A stretch of 64,000 nucleotides of DNA, taken from an uncultured Prevotellaceae bacterium (GTDB taxonomy: Bacteria; Bacteroidota; Bacteroidia; Bacteroidales; Muribaculaceae). The position numbers were made by a program, and so were the translations under genes. The stretch spans positions 37,231-101,230 of the forward strand of contig ONGE01000010.1 of assembly GCA_900317325.1 (NCBI GenBank), given 5' to 3'. Below, in pieces: positions 46,296-55,726 of the stretch (within the stretch, counting starts at the first letter, position 1; each line of letters starts with the position of its first letter). The notes beneath the pieces were generated by a model. It saw only the letters and a list, made by a program, of their open reading frames with translations, did not search any database and was not told the DNA's origin.

Positions 46296-46955
46296 TTAAA
46301 CGTCCATGGGTTTCAGGTCGGGCGAGATGATGAGCTTGGCCTCGGTGGCAGCCTGTACATCCTCGACGGTGAACTCGGGATGGAGCTCGCGCAGGACGAT
46401 GCCCTCGGGGGTGATGTCCATAACGCCCATCTCGGTGATAATCATGTTGACCTGACCGGCAGCGGTGAGAGGCAATGTGCACTCCTTCAAGATTTTGGGG
46501 TTACCCTTCTGGGTGTGCTCCATCGTCAGGATCACGCGCTTGGCACCCACAACGAGGTCCATGGCACCGCCCATACCGGGAGCCATCTTGCCGGGGATGA
46601 TCCAGTTGGCGAGGTTACCTTTCTCGTCAACCTGCAGAGCGCCCAGGAACGACACGTTCACGTGACCGCCACGAATGATGGCAAACGAGGTGGCCGAGTC
46701 AAAGGTGCAGGCACCGGGATTCAGCGTGATGGCGCCACCACCGGCGTTGATCAGGTTCTTGTCCTCCTTGCCCTCTTCGGGGGTGGGGCCCATACCCATG
46801 GCACCGTTCTCGGTCTGCAAGGTTACCGAAACGCCCTCGGGCAGATAGTTAGGAATCAATGTGGGAATACCGATACCCAGATTCACAACGTCACCATCGT
46901 GCAACTCCTTGGCGGCACGTTTGGCGATGACTTCTCTCATTTGATATTTATCCAT
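46296..46955 (-). CDS. atoA: Butyryl-CoA:acetoacetate CoA transferase, beta subunit
   Basis: 219 residues. CoA transferase subunit B pattern: [16 protein letters not shown] near the start, [17 protein letters not shown] with the catalytic Glu, [38 protein letters not shown], and [18 protein letters not shown]. With the alpha subunit it moves CoA from butyryl-CoA to acetoacetate, releasing butyrate. The alpha subunit gene lies 8.8 kb away at the other end of the cluster, whereas these genes are usually adjacent. Substrate assignment is from pathway context. Confidence 0.88.
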   Translation of the reverse strand: MDKYQMREVIAKRAAKELHDGDVVNLGIGIPTLIPNYLPEGVSVTLQTENGAMGMGPTPEEGKEDKNLINAGGGAITLNPGACTFDSATSFAIIRGGHVNVSFLGALQVDEKGNLANWIIPGKMAPGMGGAMDLVVGAKRVILTMEHTQKGNPKILKECTLPLTAAGQVNMIITEMGVMDITPEGIVLRELHPEFTVEDVQAATEAKLIISPDLKPMDV

Positions 46956-47102
46956 AATGTAAATAGTTATTTGAGATTAATTATATGTTTTTAAAAAGTT
47001 ATTTCATTCTCTTGTCTCAAGATTATCGACCAGCAATCCACTAATCACTAATCTCTCATCTCTAAACTCTAAACTTCCAGTTTCAGAAATCTGAAACTAG
47101 AA

Positions 47103-47891
47103 TCACTTCATACCTCTCTTGACCATCTCCTGCACGACGAACGAAGCCACATCGTCGGCATAGGTGTTCATGCCGAAGCCGGCGTCAAAGCCCAGCTCCT
47201 TGGCCAGCTCGTGGGTCACACGGGCACCGCCGCAGCAGCAGATCATCTTGTCGCGCAGGCCCTCGGCCTCCATCAGCTCGATGAACTCGGTCATGTTCTT
47301 GATGTGGACGTCCTTCTGGGTCACGGTCTGCGAGACGAGCAGGGCGTCGGCATGGAGTTCAATACCCTTGGCGATGAACTCGTCGTTGGGCACCTGTGAA
47401 CCCAGGTTGTAGGCCTCGATCATCTCGTAGCGTTCCAGTCCGTAGTGGCCGGCATAGCCCTTCATGTTCATGATGGCGTCGATGCCCACGGTATGGGCGT
47501 CGGTACCCGTCGAAGCGCCCACGATGACAATCTTGCGGCCGATGTTCTCCTTGATGTACTCATCGGTCTCATACATGTCCATCGTGTTGCTCTCCACCTT
47601 GGGAACGTAGATGGTGCTGTAGTCCACGGTGTGGGTGCAGCTGCCATAGCAGTTGAAGAAGGTGAAGCCCGGGGTCAATTCCTTGTAGAAGACCACACTG
47701 GGATTCTCCAGACCCATCTTGCGCAGCAGTTGCTTGGCGGCCTCTACCGCCTCGGCGCCACAAGGCACGGGCAGGGTGAAGCTGAGCTGCACCTTACCGT
47801 CGTTCATCGTGTCACCGTATGGTTTAATCTTGGTGAAGTCTAAGGTTTTGTCAAAATCCTTAGCTTCCATGCTATATAATCCTTCGCTCAT
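47103..47891 (-). CDS. kamE: D-lysine/L-beta-lysine 5,6-aminomutase, beta subunit
   Basis: 262 residues, the usual size. N-terminal dimerisation region, then the B12-binding Rossmann domain with IVIVGASTGTDAHTVG and GHYGLERYEMIEAYNLGSQV. The cobalt ligand His133 in the DxHxxG motif and Lys144 in MNMKG, which forms the aldimine with PLP in the characterised enzyme, are at exactly the expected positions. The C-terminal part has ADALLVSQTVTQKDVHIK and CCGGARVTHELAKELGFDAG. With KamD it converts beta-lysine to 3,5-diaminohexanoate using adenosylcobalamin and PLP. Confidence 0.95.
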   Translation of the reverse strand: MSEGLYSMEAKDFDKTLDFTKIKPYGDTMNDGKVQLSFTLPVPCGAEAVEAAKQLLRKMGLENPSVVFYKELTPGFTFFNCYGSCTHTVDYSTIYVPKVESNTMDMYETDEYIKENIGRKIVIVGASTGTDAHTVGIDAIMNMKGYAGHYGLERYEMIEAYNLGSQVPNDEFIAKGIELHADALLVSQTVTQKDVHIKNMTEFIELMEAEGLRDKMICCCGGARVTHELAKELGFDAGFGMNTYADDVASFVVQEMVKRGMK

Positions 47892-47924
47892 AGTCCTATA
47901 GTAACCTTATTTAGTGATGTGTTA

Positions 47925-49481
47925 TTATCTCTTACCCTTCATCAGTTCCACAAACGGGTTGTAGTAGTTCTCACCCTTCATGGTGACACCGGCAAGACCC
48001 TTACCACCGTTCTTGGGACGCTTCACGTCACCGAAGATGCCCTTCTCCAATGCGGTGAACAGGCCTTCCTTGGTGATTTCCTCAAGCAACTTGATGGTGT
48101 TGCCCAGCACCTCCTTGGCGCGGTTGCGGCAGATACCGCCCTCGACAAACTCCATCTCCTCGCCGATGCTCTTCATATTGTTGAAGATGTACTTGGCATT
48201 CTCGATCGAGAGGTAACGGTCGCTCATGAACGGCGTGTGGATGGCCTCGGTGGGCATACCCAGCAGCTGGATACCCTGGTGGGTCCAGATGCCGATCATG
48301 TTGAACAGGGCGTCCTGGATGTGGCCGCGGAAGATGTTGCCCGTCATGAACTTGGTCGGGGGCATATACTTCAACGTGGCTTTCGGGAAGATCTCGCGGG
48401 TCATCTGTGCCTGAGCCAACTCCAGCAGGAAGCCGTTCTCGAGCATCGGATCCATCTCGAAGGCGTGACCCAGACCCATCTGCTCCTCGGGCAGACCGGC
48501 CATGAGTGCCAACTGCTCGTTGATGAGGTCCGAAGCCAGCACCGTGTGGGCAGCCTCGACGGCATCGGCAGTGGTCAGGTAGTTGTCCTCGCCAGTGTTG
48601 ATGATCACACCGGCAAAACCGTTGATAATGCGGCTCATGTACTGGTCGATGAGCGTGCGCTGCATGTTGATGTCGCGGAACAGAATGCCATAGAGGGCAT
48701 CGTTCAGCATCACATCCAGGCCCTCGAAGGCACCCATGATGGCAATCTCGGGCATACACAGGCCCGAGCAATAGTTGCACAGGCGGATGTAACGGCCTTG
48801 CTCCTCGCCTACCTCGTCAAGCGCCTTGCGCATGATGCGGAAGTTCTCCTGGGTGGCGAAAGTGCCGCCGAAGCCCTCGGTCGTGGCGCCGTAAGGCACA
48901 TAGTCCAGCAGACTCTGTCCCGTGGTGCGGATCACAGCGATGACGTCGGCACCTTGACGGGCTCCTGCCTGAGCCTGTACCACGTCCTCGTAGATGTTAC
49001 CCGTTGCCACAATGATGTAGAGGTAGGGTTTCGGACCCTCGCCGATGGTCTCCAGATAATGCTCGCGACGGGCGCGACGGGCGCGGATGCGGGCCATGCT
49101 CTCGTCAACGACAGGCTGCAGGGCGTCGGCAATCTGCTTGGGGTCGCGGGTGACCACCTTGGTGATGTCCAGTTCGTCCTTGGCAACCTTCTCGGCAATC
49201 TGCTGGGGATTCAAGCCGGTCTGAATCATGGCATTGGCGATAAAGAACAAGGCACCCTCGTTCAACACGCCCTTGTCTTTCAAGGCTTCCACCACCACAT
49301 TGGGCAGGGGCACGTCATTGTCATCAACACCGTCGATGCCCATCAAGCGGCACAGGGTGCGCTCGACAGCCACAGTCGTGTATTGTTCCACAAAGGACTG
49401 CACGTCCTCGGCGATGCCTTTGGCTAAACCTCTGGCATACTCAACTTTTTCGAAATCTAATCCTAACTTGCTCTTTTGCAT
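47925..49481 (-). CDS. kamD: D-lysine/L-beta-lysine 5,6-aminomutase, alpha subunit
   Basis: 518 residues, close to the characterised alpha subunits. Starts MQKSKLGLDFEKVEYARGLA. Central barrel segments include IVATGNIYEDVVQAQAGARQ, PYGATTEGFGGTFATQENFR, LCNYCSGLCMPEIAIMGAF, and GHAFEMDPMLENGFLLELAQ, all as in KamD. It forms the TIM barrel that holds the radical chemistry, with cobalamin and PLP carried partly by KamE. Directly upstream of kamE (33 bases). A 502-residue ORF on the opposite strand is a composition shadow. Confidence 0.94.
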   Translation of the reverse strand: MQKSKLGLDFEKVEYARGLAKGIAEDVQSFVEQYTTVAVERTLCRLMGIDGVDDNDVPLPNVVVEALKDKGVLNEGALFFIANAMIQTGLNPQQIAEKVAKDELDITKVVTRDPKQIADALQPVVDESMARIRARRARREHYLETIGEGPKPYLYIIVATGNIYEDVVQAQAGARQGADVIAVIRTTGQSLLDYVPYGATTEGFGGTFATQENFRIMRKALDEVGEEQGRYIRLCNYCSGLCMPEIAIMGAFEGLDVMLNDALYGILFRDINMQRTLIDQYMSRIINGFAGVIINTGEDNYLTTADAVEAAHTVLASDLINEQLALMAGLPEEQMGLGHAFEMDPMLENGFLLELAQAQMTREIFPKATLKYMPPTKFMTGNIFRGHIQDALFNMIGIWTHQGIQLLGMPTEAIHTPFMSDRYLSIENAKYIFNNMKSIGEEMEFVEGGICRNRAKEVLGNTIKLLEEITKEGLFTALEKGIFGDVKRPKNGGKGLAGVTMKGENYYNPFVELMKGKR

Positions 49482-49506
49482 AGTGTATATAGTATATAGT
49501 GTGATG

Positions 49507-50859
49507 TCATTCGTGTTGAACGGGGGATTCCAGCAGCATTCTCGCTGTCGTTATCCACTCGCTGTCGATGCCCAGGCTTTGAGCGATGTTGAGCGCCTCG
49601 TGGGGCACCTCGCCATCCTGAACCTCGACCAACTGATAATTCATCGAGCCGTTCTCGAAGCCTTTTACCCTCAGGCAACGGGCTTTTCCCGGCTCTATAT
49701 CGTAGTGCGTTGTCATGACCAGGCTCATGTCCTTGTCGGCCAGCACCTGCAGCAATGCCGTCACCAGGGCGGCGCCCTCGGTGGGATTGGTGGTGCGTGC
49801 CGGTTCGTCAATCAACGCCAGTAATTTCTTGTTCTCGCGCGATGCCTTGATAACGGCATCGATATTCTGCATCTCGGCAGCAAACGACGAGAGGCCTTTC
49901 TCGACCGACTGGTCGTCACCGATGCAGAAGTATATCTCGTCTTTCACAGCAATCTGGGCTTTAGCCGCGGGGATGCCGAACCCGAATTGGAACAGATATT
50001 GACACAGGGTCAAGGTCTTCAAGACCACGGTCTTGCCGCCCATGTTGGCACCCGTGATGAGGGTGGGACGATGACCGAAGGCGATATCCACAGGCTGGAA
50101 TTCACGGCCTCGCGTGGACAATGCCTGCTGGACCTGCGGATGGAACATCGCCTCGAGGCGGGTGGTTCCGTCATCGGACAAGGTGGGGAACGTCATCCCC
50201 ATCTGCCTCATCTGCAACGCCTTGGCAAGATCCACGTCGATACGTGCCAGGGCAAGCAATGCCTGTTCGACTGCCGTCGCAAAGGGGTGCAACTGGCGAC
50301 TCAGGTCCTGACGAACAGTCTCTTCCAACTCGCTGGCCTGCAGCATGAGGTCATCCTGATGATCGGGATGCTGCCTGATTTGGGCACGCAGGTCTTTGAG
50401 TTGGGCACAGTAGGAATCATATATATAGAATGTGGCCATCTTCATGCCGTCGGGGTCAAGGATGGTGATGACCTCGTCAAGGGCGGGAATCTCGACCACA
50501 TCGGCCATGTCGTGACGAGCGAGCAAGGCATTCACATCGGTTGCCAGGATGGCGAGATGCTTCACCTCAAACAGCTCGATATCGTCGAGCACGGCCTTGT
50601 TGTGCAGGTTCTTGATGGTGGTGCGGATGTCCTTCAGGCCCTGCAACCTGAAGAGCAACGTGTCGAGGCGGGTCTTATCGACATGCTCGACAAAGGATGT
50701 GAAACAGTGCAACTCAGCATAGGAGGCCGCAATTTCCTCGCCTCGGGTCATCATGGGCAAGTCAAGGAGCCAACGACGGGCAAAACCCGACTGCAATTCC
50801 AGCTGGTCGAGCATGAAGCGGAGGCCGCAAGGCGATTCTATGACATTCTTCAGTTGCAC
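49507..50859 (-). CDS. kamC: MutS-related ATPase of the kam cluster
   Basis: 450 residues. Lacks MutS mismatch-recognition domains; contains a core/lever-like helical region and the ATPase domain with Walker A TGANMGGKT, the signature EKGLSSFAAEMQNIDAVIKA, Walker B LLALIDEPARTTNPTEG and VMTTHYDIE. A MutS-like gene in this position is a constant feature of kam clusters and has been suggested to help maintain the aminomutase; no repair role is indicated. Its start overlaps the end of kamB by 10 bases, so the two are translationally coupled. Confidence 0.85.
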   Translation of the reverse strand: MQLKNVIESPCGLRFMLDQLELQSGFARRWLLDLPMMTRGEEIAASYAELHCFTSFVEHVDKTRLDTLLFRLQGLKDIRTTIKNLHNKAVLDDIELFEVKHLAILATDVNALLARHDMADVVEIPALDEVITILDPDGMKMATFYIYDSYCAQLKDLRAQIRQHPDHQDDLMLQASELEETVRQDLSRQLHPFATAVEQALLALARIDVDLAKALQMRQMGMTFPTLSDDGTTRLEAMFHPQVQQALSTRGREFQPVDIAFGHRPTLITGANMGGKTVVLKTLTLCQYLFQFGFGIPAAKAQIAVKDEIYFCIGDDQSVEKGLSSFAAEMQNIDAVIKASRENKKLLALIDEPARTTNPTEGAALVTALLQVLADKDMSLVMTTHYDIEPGKARCLRVKGFENGSMNYQLVEVQDGEVPHEALNIAQSLGIDSEWITTARMLLESPVQHE

Positions 50860-51929
50860 TGATGGTTGTTCTTTAATAAATCATATACCGGAAGCCCGAT
50901 GGCTTCGCTGAGTTTGCCGCACAGGATGTCCGAGTCGAGGACATAGCCGCTGGGCGACGTGGGATTGACAGTGACGGCGATGAGTTTGCTCTTCTGCAAG
51001 ACCCGGATGCGTCCTCCCGCCTTGAGGAACAGCCTGAACTGCTGGGGAGTGACGAAGATCTTGGTGAAATCCCTCACCACCAGTTCCACCTGCTTGAGGC
51101 TCTTGTTTTTCCTCACCTTCTCGAGGAATCCGTCGACCAGGGCTCCTGCCACATAGAGTGTCTCGCAGTCGTCCATGCCCTCGAAGTGGATGTCCTTGGA
51201 CAGGGAGGTCATCGCGTCTAAAGCGTGGAGTTCTCCTTCCTTGTCGATGAACCACAAGCCCTTTTCAAGCGGCGACAACGTCTGCAAGTTGGGGCCACTG
51301 GTCATGTCCAGGTTGATGAGGTCCACCACATGGGCCGTCTTGCTCACCAGCGTGTTGATGTTGGCCGAATAGGCTGCTCCAGTGGCAAGGATCATCGATT
51401 GGCTCACGGCAGGCGAGGCCGAACTCATACGCGACAGGGCGCCGTCGATGATGACCAGGCCGATGTCGAAGCGGTGCTGCATCTCCCCCATCCACCGCTT
51501 GAGGCTGCTGGCCGAAGAAGGGCCCGACAGGAGAATCTTGCCTCCCGTGATTGCCTTGGCGGTCACCACCCTGCCCAGCGAGGTGCTCTCGTCACTCACG
51601 TCGATGAGTTCCGACACCAGACGGCGCTGGCGGTAATGGGTCTCGCTGGTGCCGAAATACATTCCCTCTCGCAGGACGATTTCGGGTTTCTGGGTGCGGG
51701 TCACCTGGTCCACGGTCTCTCCATCAATGCCAATCGAGGTCACGGCGATGCGCTTGTCCTGGAGGGGCAACCGGTCGAGGACATACTTCAAGCACTCGGT
51801 CTTGCCGGTATTCTTTTCCAGTCCCACGATAGACAGGCTATCGTATCGCAATATGTCATTGATGAAGGGCACTCCCTGAACGCAATGATTTCCGCTGGTA
51901 TCTGTGAAGACGCCAGATGACGTCTTCAC
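50850..51929 (-). CDS. kamB: KamB-like protein of the kam cluster (P-loop-like)
   Basis: 359 residues if the GTG at 51929 is used; another GTG at 51872 (VPFINDILRY) would fit the conserved start better and avoid a hairpin that covers the first codons. A phosphate-binding loop, LSIVGLEKNTGKTECLKYVL, lies at about 33-52 with one extra residue compared with the canonical Walker A. Further segments: EGMYFGTSETHYRQRRLVSE, KILLSGPSSASSLKRWM, DIGLVIIDGALSRMSSASP. Genes of this type pair with the MutS-like kamC in lysine-fermenting bacteria; the biochemical role is not settled and may involve cofactor or aminomutase reactivation. Confidence 0.78.
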   Translation of the reverse strand: MKTSSGVFTDTSGNHCVQGVPFINDILRYDSLSIVGLEKNTGKTECLKYVLDRLPLQDKRIAVTSIGIDGETVDQVTRTQKPEIVLREGMYFGTSETHYRQRRLVSELIDVSDESTSLGRVVTAKAITGGKILLSGPSSASSLKRWMGEMQHRFDIGLVIIDGALSRMSSASPAVSQSMILATGAAYSANINTLVSKTAHVVDLINLDMTSGPNLQTLSPLEKGLWFIDKEGELHALDAMTSLSKDIHFEGMDDCETLYVAGALVDGFLEKVRKNKSLKQVELVVRDFTKIFVTPQQFRLFLKAGGRIRVLQKSKLIAVTVNPTSPSGYVLDSDILCGKLSEAIGLPVYDLLKNNHQCN

Positions 51930-51932
51930 AGA
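51901..51932 (-). repeat. Perfect 12-bp inverted repeat at the kamA-kamB junction
   Basis: 51901-51912 pairs with 51921-51932 around an 8-base loop, extendable by a few pairs. In the transcript it begins 19 bases after the kamA stop and covers the GTG at 51929. No T run follows, so it is not an ordinary terminator. Confidence 0.8.
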
Positions 51933-51951
51933 CCAACGGATGCAATCTCAA

Positions 51952-53235
51952 TTACTTCTTGTTACGTACCTCGTTGCGCTCATGACGCTTCAGCGCCTTG
52001 GGCTCGATGTTCATGCGCTCACCCTCAAGCAGCGAGATAACGCCGTCGACGGCCTTGTCGGCAGCCACCTGCTCCTTGGCGCGTGCAGCCTGGCACTCGG
52101 GGCAGTTGCACTCGCTGTGATAGTCGGTGGGCTCGGTGTAGGTGGTGATCACGCCCTCGAAGTTGCGCAATACCACACGGCCGGGAGCCTGAGAGATAAC
52201 GTACTGGGGCATGACCGGCGTCTTGCCGCCACCACCGGGAGCATCCACCACGAAGGTGGGCACGCAATAGCCACTGGTGTGGCCGCGCAGGCCCTCGATG
52301 ATCTCGATACCCTTGCTGACGGGGGTGCGGAAGTGTTCCAGACCCATCGACAGGTCGCACTGGTAGATGTAGTAAGGACGAACACGGATCTTCACGATCT
52401 CATGCACGAGCTTCTTCATCACGTGTACGCAGTCGTTCACGCCGCGCAGCAACACGCTCTGGTTACCCAGGGGAATACCGGCATCAGCGAGCATTTCGCA
52501 AGCACGGCTCGACTCGGGAGTCACCTCGTTGGGATGGTTGAAGTGGGTATTGATCCAGATGGGATGATACTTCTTCAACATGTCGCACAACTCGGGGGTG
52601 ATGCGCTGCGGGCAAACCACGGGAGTGCGGGTACCCAGGCGTACGATCTCCACGTGAGGAATCTTCCTCAATTCCGAGATGATGTATTCCAAGCGTTTGT
52701 CGCTCACCATCAGAGCGTCGCCACCCGAGAGCAGGACGTCGCGAACGGTGGGCGTGTTGCGGATGTACTCCAGCGCCTTCTCGATGCGGTCCAGGCCACA
52801 CTCGTTGTCGGTCTGGCCGGCAAAACGACGACGCGTGCAGTGACGGCAGTACATCGAGCACATGTCGGTGATGAGCAACAGCACGCGGTCGGGATAACGG
52901 TGGGTCAAACCGGGCGTTGGCGAATCCTCATCCTCGTGCAACGGGTCGAGCAGGTCGGCTGCGGCCTGATGAGTCTCGGCACCGGTGGGGATGCACTGAC
53001 GGCGGATGGGATCGTGGGGATCATCGGGATTGATCAGGCTCAAGTAGTAGGGGGTGATGGCCATGCGCAGGGTCTTGAGGGTCTGCTTTACGCCCTCTTC
53101 CTCCTCGGCGCTCAGGTTCACATATTTCTTGAGCTCCTCAAGGGTCTCGATGCGGTTTTTCACCTGCCACTTCCAGTCATTCCACTGCTCGTCGGTGACA
53201 TCAGGAAATAATTGTTTTCTTCTTGATTCTACCAT
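51952..53235 (-). CDS. kamA: L-lysine 2,3-aminomutase (radical SAM)
   Basis: 427 residues. The radical SAM cluster motif CSMYCRHC gives Cys126, Cys130 and Cys133; the PLP lysine is Lys338 in DAPGGGGKTPV. Other family segments: SLINPDDPHDPIRRQCIPTG, DVLLSGGDALMVSD, HFNHPNEVTPES and RPYYIYQCDLSMGLEHFRTP. A C-terminal Cys-containing part (ECNCPECQAAR) may carry the zinc-binding residues of lysine 2,3-aminomutases. It makes beta-lysine, the first committed step. Start ATG 53235 lies 12 bases after kdd. Confidence 0.96.
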   Translation of the reverse strand: MVESRRKQLFPDVTDEQWNDWKWQVKNRIETLEELKKYVNLSAEEEEGVKQTLKTLRMAITPYYLSLINPDDPHDPIRRQCIPTGAETHQAAADLLDPLHEDEDSPTPGLTHRYPDRVLLLITDMCSMYCRHCTRRRFAGQTDNECGLDRIEKALEYIRNTPTVRDVLLSGGDALMVSDKRLEYIISELRKIPHVEIVRLGTRTPVVCPQRITPELCDMLKKYHPIWINTHFNHPNEVTPESSRACEMLADAGIPLGNQSVLLRGVNDCVHVMKKLVHEIVKIRVRPYYIYQCDLSMGLEHFRTPVSKGIEIIEGLRGHTSGYCVPTFVVDAPGGGGKTPVMPQYVISQAPGRVVLRNFEGVITTYTEPTDYHSECNCPECQAARAKEQVAADKAVDGVISLLEGERMNIEPKALKRHERNEVRNKK

Positions 53236-53247
53236 AATGGTTGATGA

Positions 53248-54321
53248 TTAAGCGTAGAGTTCCTCAAAGATTTTGCGCAGCTCGGGGCACTCGCGCAGCT
53301 CCTGCAAGGTAAAGTCGGCATGGCCCTTGGTGTAGCCGTTACCGATGATCATGTTCACGTCGGCACCGATACCCTCGGCACCCAGAGCAGCCTTGGTGAA
53401 GCTGGTGGCCATCGAGAAGAAGTAAACAATACCATCGTCCTTGGTGCACAGCACTGCGGTCATCTCGCAATCGGGCACGTTCACGCAGTTGATGGTGGTG
53501 TCGGCCATCTTACCGTCGGTCAGCTTGTAAACCAGCTCGTAAACCTCAACGGGAGTCATACCGGCAACGCTCTCGACAACGTCACAGAAGCCGAGGTCCT
53601 TGATGCGCTGGGTGGACTTGGGGCTGTTGGCGAGGCCGATTACCTTACCGGTAACGCCTACGCGCTTCTTGGCCTCGTAGCAGCAGAGCATACCGCTCTT
53701 GCCACCGGCACCCAGGATAACTACGTTCTGGCCATACTGGCACAGCTTGGCGGTCTGAGCGGGAGCACCGGCAACGTCGAGGGCGCTCAGCGCGAGCTTC
53801 TCGGGCATGTCATCGGGGATCTTGGCATAGATGCCGCTCTCGAACAGGATAGCTTTACCCTTGATGTCAACCTGGTCAACATCGGCACGGATCTCGAGAA
53901 TCTCGTCGATGCGCAGCGGGGTCAGTGACAGCGATACGAGGGTAGCGATGCGGTCGCCCTCTTTCAGGTCGATCTTGCCCTTGAGGGCATCACCGATCTT
54001 CTCTACCTTACCCAGGAGCATACCGCCAGAACCGGTGCGACGGTTGCGGTGCTTGCCCTGCAGCTCAACGTTAAGGAGCATCTCCTTCTTGATTTCTTCC
54101 ATCACCTCGGCCTCATTGTTGGGATCCTTGGCCTGCTGCTTAGCATAGTTGTGGATGTCGGTGAACGAAGCGGAGTCAATATTCAGGGTCTGTACATCGA
54201 TGAGGATCTCGTTGTCGTAGATCTCGTCCATGTTGTTGTCCAGCTTGTTGGCGGGCTGAGGAAGAATGCCCTTGGGCTCGATTACTCGGTGCGTACCGAA
54301 TCTGTTTCCGTGTTTCTGCAT
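53248..54321 (-). CDS. kdd: L-erythro-3,5-diaminohexanoate dehydrogenase
   Basis: 357 residues. Starts MQKHGNRFGTHRVIEPKGIL, typical of Kdd. Medium-chain-dehydrogenase-like fold with LGKVEKIGDAL and the NAD-binding VVILGAGGKSGMLCCYEAKK segment, then ADTTINCVNVPDCEMTAVLC and IGADVNMIIGNGYTKGHADF. It oxidatively deaminates 3,5-diaminohexanoate to 3-keto-5-aminohexanoate with NAD. Sits between kce (61 bases) and kamA (12 bases). Confidence 0.94.
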   Translation of the reverse strand: MQKHGNRFGTHRVIEPKGILPQPANKLDNNMDEIYDNEILIDVQTLNIDSASFTDIHNYAKQQAKDPNNEAEVMEEIKKEMLLNVELQGKHRNRRTGSGGMLLGKVEKIGDALKGKIDLKEGDRIATLVSLSLTPLRIDEILEIRADVDQVDIKGKAILFESGIYAKIPDDMPEKLALSALDVAGAPAQTAKLCQYGQNVVILGAGGKSGMLCCYEAKKRVGVTGKVIGLANSPKSTQRIKDLGFCDVVESVAGMTPVEVYELVYKLTDGKMADTTINCVNVPDCEMTAVLCTKDDGIVYFFSMATSFTKAALGAEGIGADVNMIIGNGYTKGHADFTLQELRECPELRKIFEELYA

Positions 54322-54382
54322 TTTAGTTGGTTGTTTTTAATTGTTAAACGATTATTGATTTTTAGTTTTTAGTCTTTAATCC

Positions 54383-55216
54383 TTAGTTGCGCTTGGGAAG
54401 GCCCAGGATCTCGCGGGCCTCGTCGCTGGTGGCGATGGGACGGCCCAGTTCCTTGGCGATGCGCACGACTTTCTCCACGAGTTCGCCGTTGCTCTTGGCC
54501 AGCACACCCTTGGAGAGGTAGAGGTTGTCCTCGAAGCCCACACGCACGTTACCGCCCATGGCGATAGCGGCAGCAGCCATCGGGAAAGCATGACGGCCAA
54601 CGCCGGTCACTGTCCAGGTCGAACCGGCGGGAATGCCGTTCACGAGCCAGCACAGGTTGGCGACGGTGGCGGGAGTGCAACCGGGAACGCCCAGCACGAA
54701 GTTGAACTGCATGGGGTTGCCGGGAACTTCACCCTTGCGGGCCATGGTCAGGATGGTGTCGAGGTGACCCATCTCGAAGCACTCATACTCGGGCTTGATG
54801 CCGCGCTCGATCATGCGCTTGCCGAAGGCACGCATGGTGGGCATCGTGTTGTCAAAGATCTCGTCGCCGAAGTTGCAGGTACCGCAGTCGAGCGTTGCCA
54901 TCTCGGGCAGCGGGGTCGTGTCGGTGGACTGCAAGCGCTCATCGGGCGTCATACCCACAGCACCGCCGGTCGAGGGAATCAGGATGACATTGGGGCACAC
55001 CTTCAGGATGGCCTCTTCACACTCCTGGAAACGGGCACGGTCCTGGGTGGGCGTACCGTCGTCCCAACGCACGTGCAGGTGCACGATGGCAGCACCGGCA
55101 TCGACGGCCGACTTGGCCTCACGAACGATTTCTTCTACGGTATAGGGCACGTTAGGATTCTGCTCCTTGGTGACCTCGGCGCCGCAGATAGCGGCAGTGA
55201 TAATCAGTTTATCCAT
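54383..55216 (-). CDS. kce: 3-keto-5-aminohexanoate cleavage enzyme
   Basis: 277 residues, BKACE (DUF849) family TIM barrel. Starts MDKLIITAAICGAEVTKEQN; zinc-binding HLH in AAIVHLHVRWDDGTPTQD; GMTPDERLQ; ECFEMGHLDTI; and GGNVRVGFEDNLYLSKG near the end. It condenses 3-keto-5-aminohexanoate with acetyl-CoA, giving acetoacetate and 3-aminobutyryl-CoA. Acetoacetate then feeds the CoA transferase and 3-aminobutyryl-CoA feeds Kal, whose gene precedes it. Confidence 0.94.
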   Translation of the reverse strand: MDKLIITAAICGAEVTKEQNPNVPYTVEEIVREAKSAVDAGAAIVHLHVRWDDGTPTQDRARFQECEEAILKVCPNVILIPSTGGAVGMTPDERLQSTDTTPLPEMATLDCGTCNFGDEIFDNTMPTMRAFGKRMIERGIKPEYECFEMGHLDTILTMARKGEVPGNPMQFNFVLGVPGCTPATVANLCWLVNGIPAGSTWTVTGVGRHAFPMAAAAIAMGGNVRVGFEDNLYLSKGVLAKSNGELVEKVVRIAKELGRPIATSDEAREILGLPKRN

Positions 55217-55302
55217 TTTAGTTTCTGGTCCTTAGTTTCTGGTCCTTAGTTTTTCAGTCGTCAGTTGGCTGACACCAACTTCTAACTCCTAACTTCTAAC
55301 TC
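55217..55302 (-). repeat. Intergenic repeat between kal and kce
   Basis: Two overlapping copies of AGTTTCTGGTCCTTAGT (55220-55236 and 55234-55250), then a small hairpin GTCAGTTGGCTGAC and TCTAACTCCTAACTTCTAAC. Confidence 0.7.
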
Positions 55303-55687
55303 ACTTGCGCTGGCAGTCCTTAGGGGTTACACAGGTGCCTGATGCGCGGCAAACCACAACGGGCTCGTCGAGGATGTCGGCAGCCGATGCGCTGATGTCA
55401 GGACGAGCCTGAGCCACCTTGCGGGCCTCGAACATCATGTGACGCGAAGTGTTGCCCTCGCGGTCGATCCAACCCTCGGCCTCAATGAAGTCACCGGCAT
55501 ATACAGGTGCCAGGAACTCGATATTGTCATAGGCGCAGAAGAGACCTTCGTCGCCGTCACGCATAATCAACAACTCGGTAGCCACATCACCAAAGAGATG
55601 TACCATGTGTGCTCCATCAACCAAATTGCCACCGTAGTGGGCATCCTTTGCGCTCATGCGCAGTCTGATCATTGTCTTGTATTCCAT
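55301..55687 (-). CDS. kal: 3-aminobutyryl-CoA ammonia lyase
   Basis: 128 residues, hotdog fold, the usual Kal length. Starts [20 protein letters not shown], continuing [20 protein letters not shown] and [20 protein letters not shown]. It eliminates ammonia from 3-aminobutyryl-CoA to give crotonyl-CoA. The gene follows the CoA transferase alpha subunit by 39 bases and precedes kce. Confidence 0.92.
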   Translation of the reverse strand: MEYKTMIRLRMSAKDAHYGGNLVDGAHMVHLFGDVATELLIMRDGDEGLFCAYDNIEFLAPVYAGDFIEAEGWIDREGNTSRHMMFEARKVAQARPDISASAADILDEPVVVCRASGTCVTPKDCQRK

Positions 55688-55726
55688 TTCTTCAGTTTCT
55701 AGTCCTTAGTTTCTAGTCACTAGTAT

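Noticed and set aside
47919-49427. 502-residue ORF on the plus strand opposite kamD
   Set aside because: Antisense to a gene with clear family motifs; the sequence is rich in His/Val/Gly repeats typical of GC-rich shadow frames.
49507-50859. DNA mismatch repair MutS
   Set aside because: Lacks the recognition domains and sits inside the kam cluster, where a MutS-like ATPase is standard.
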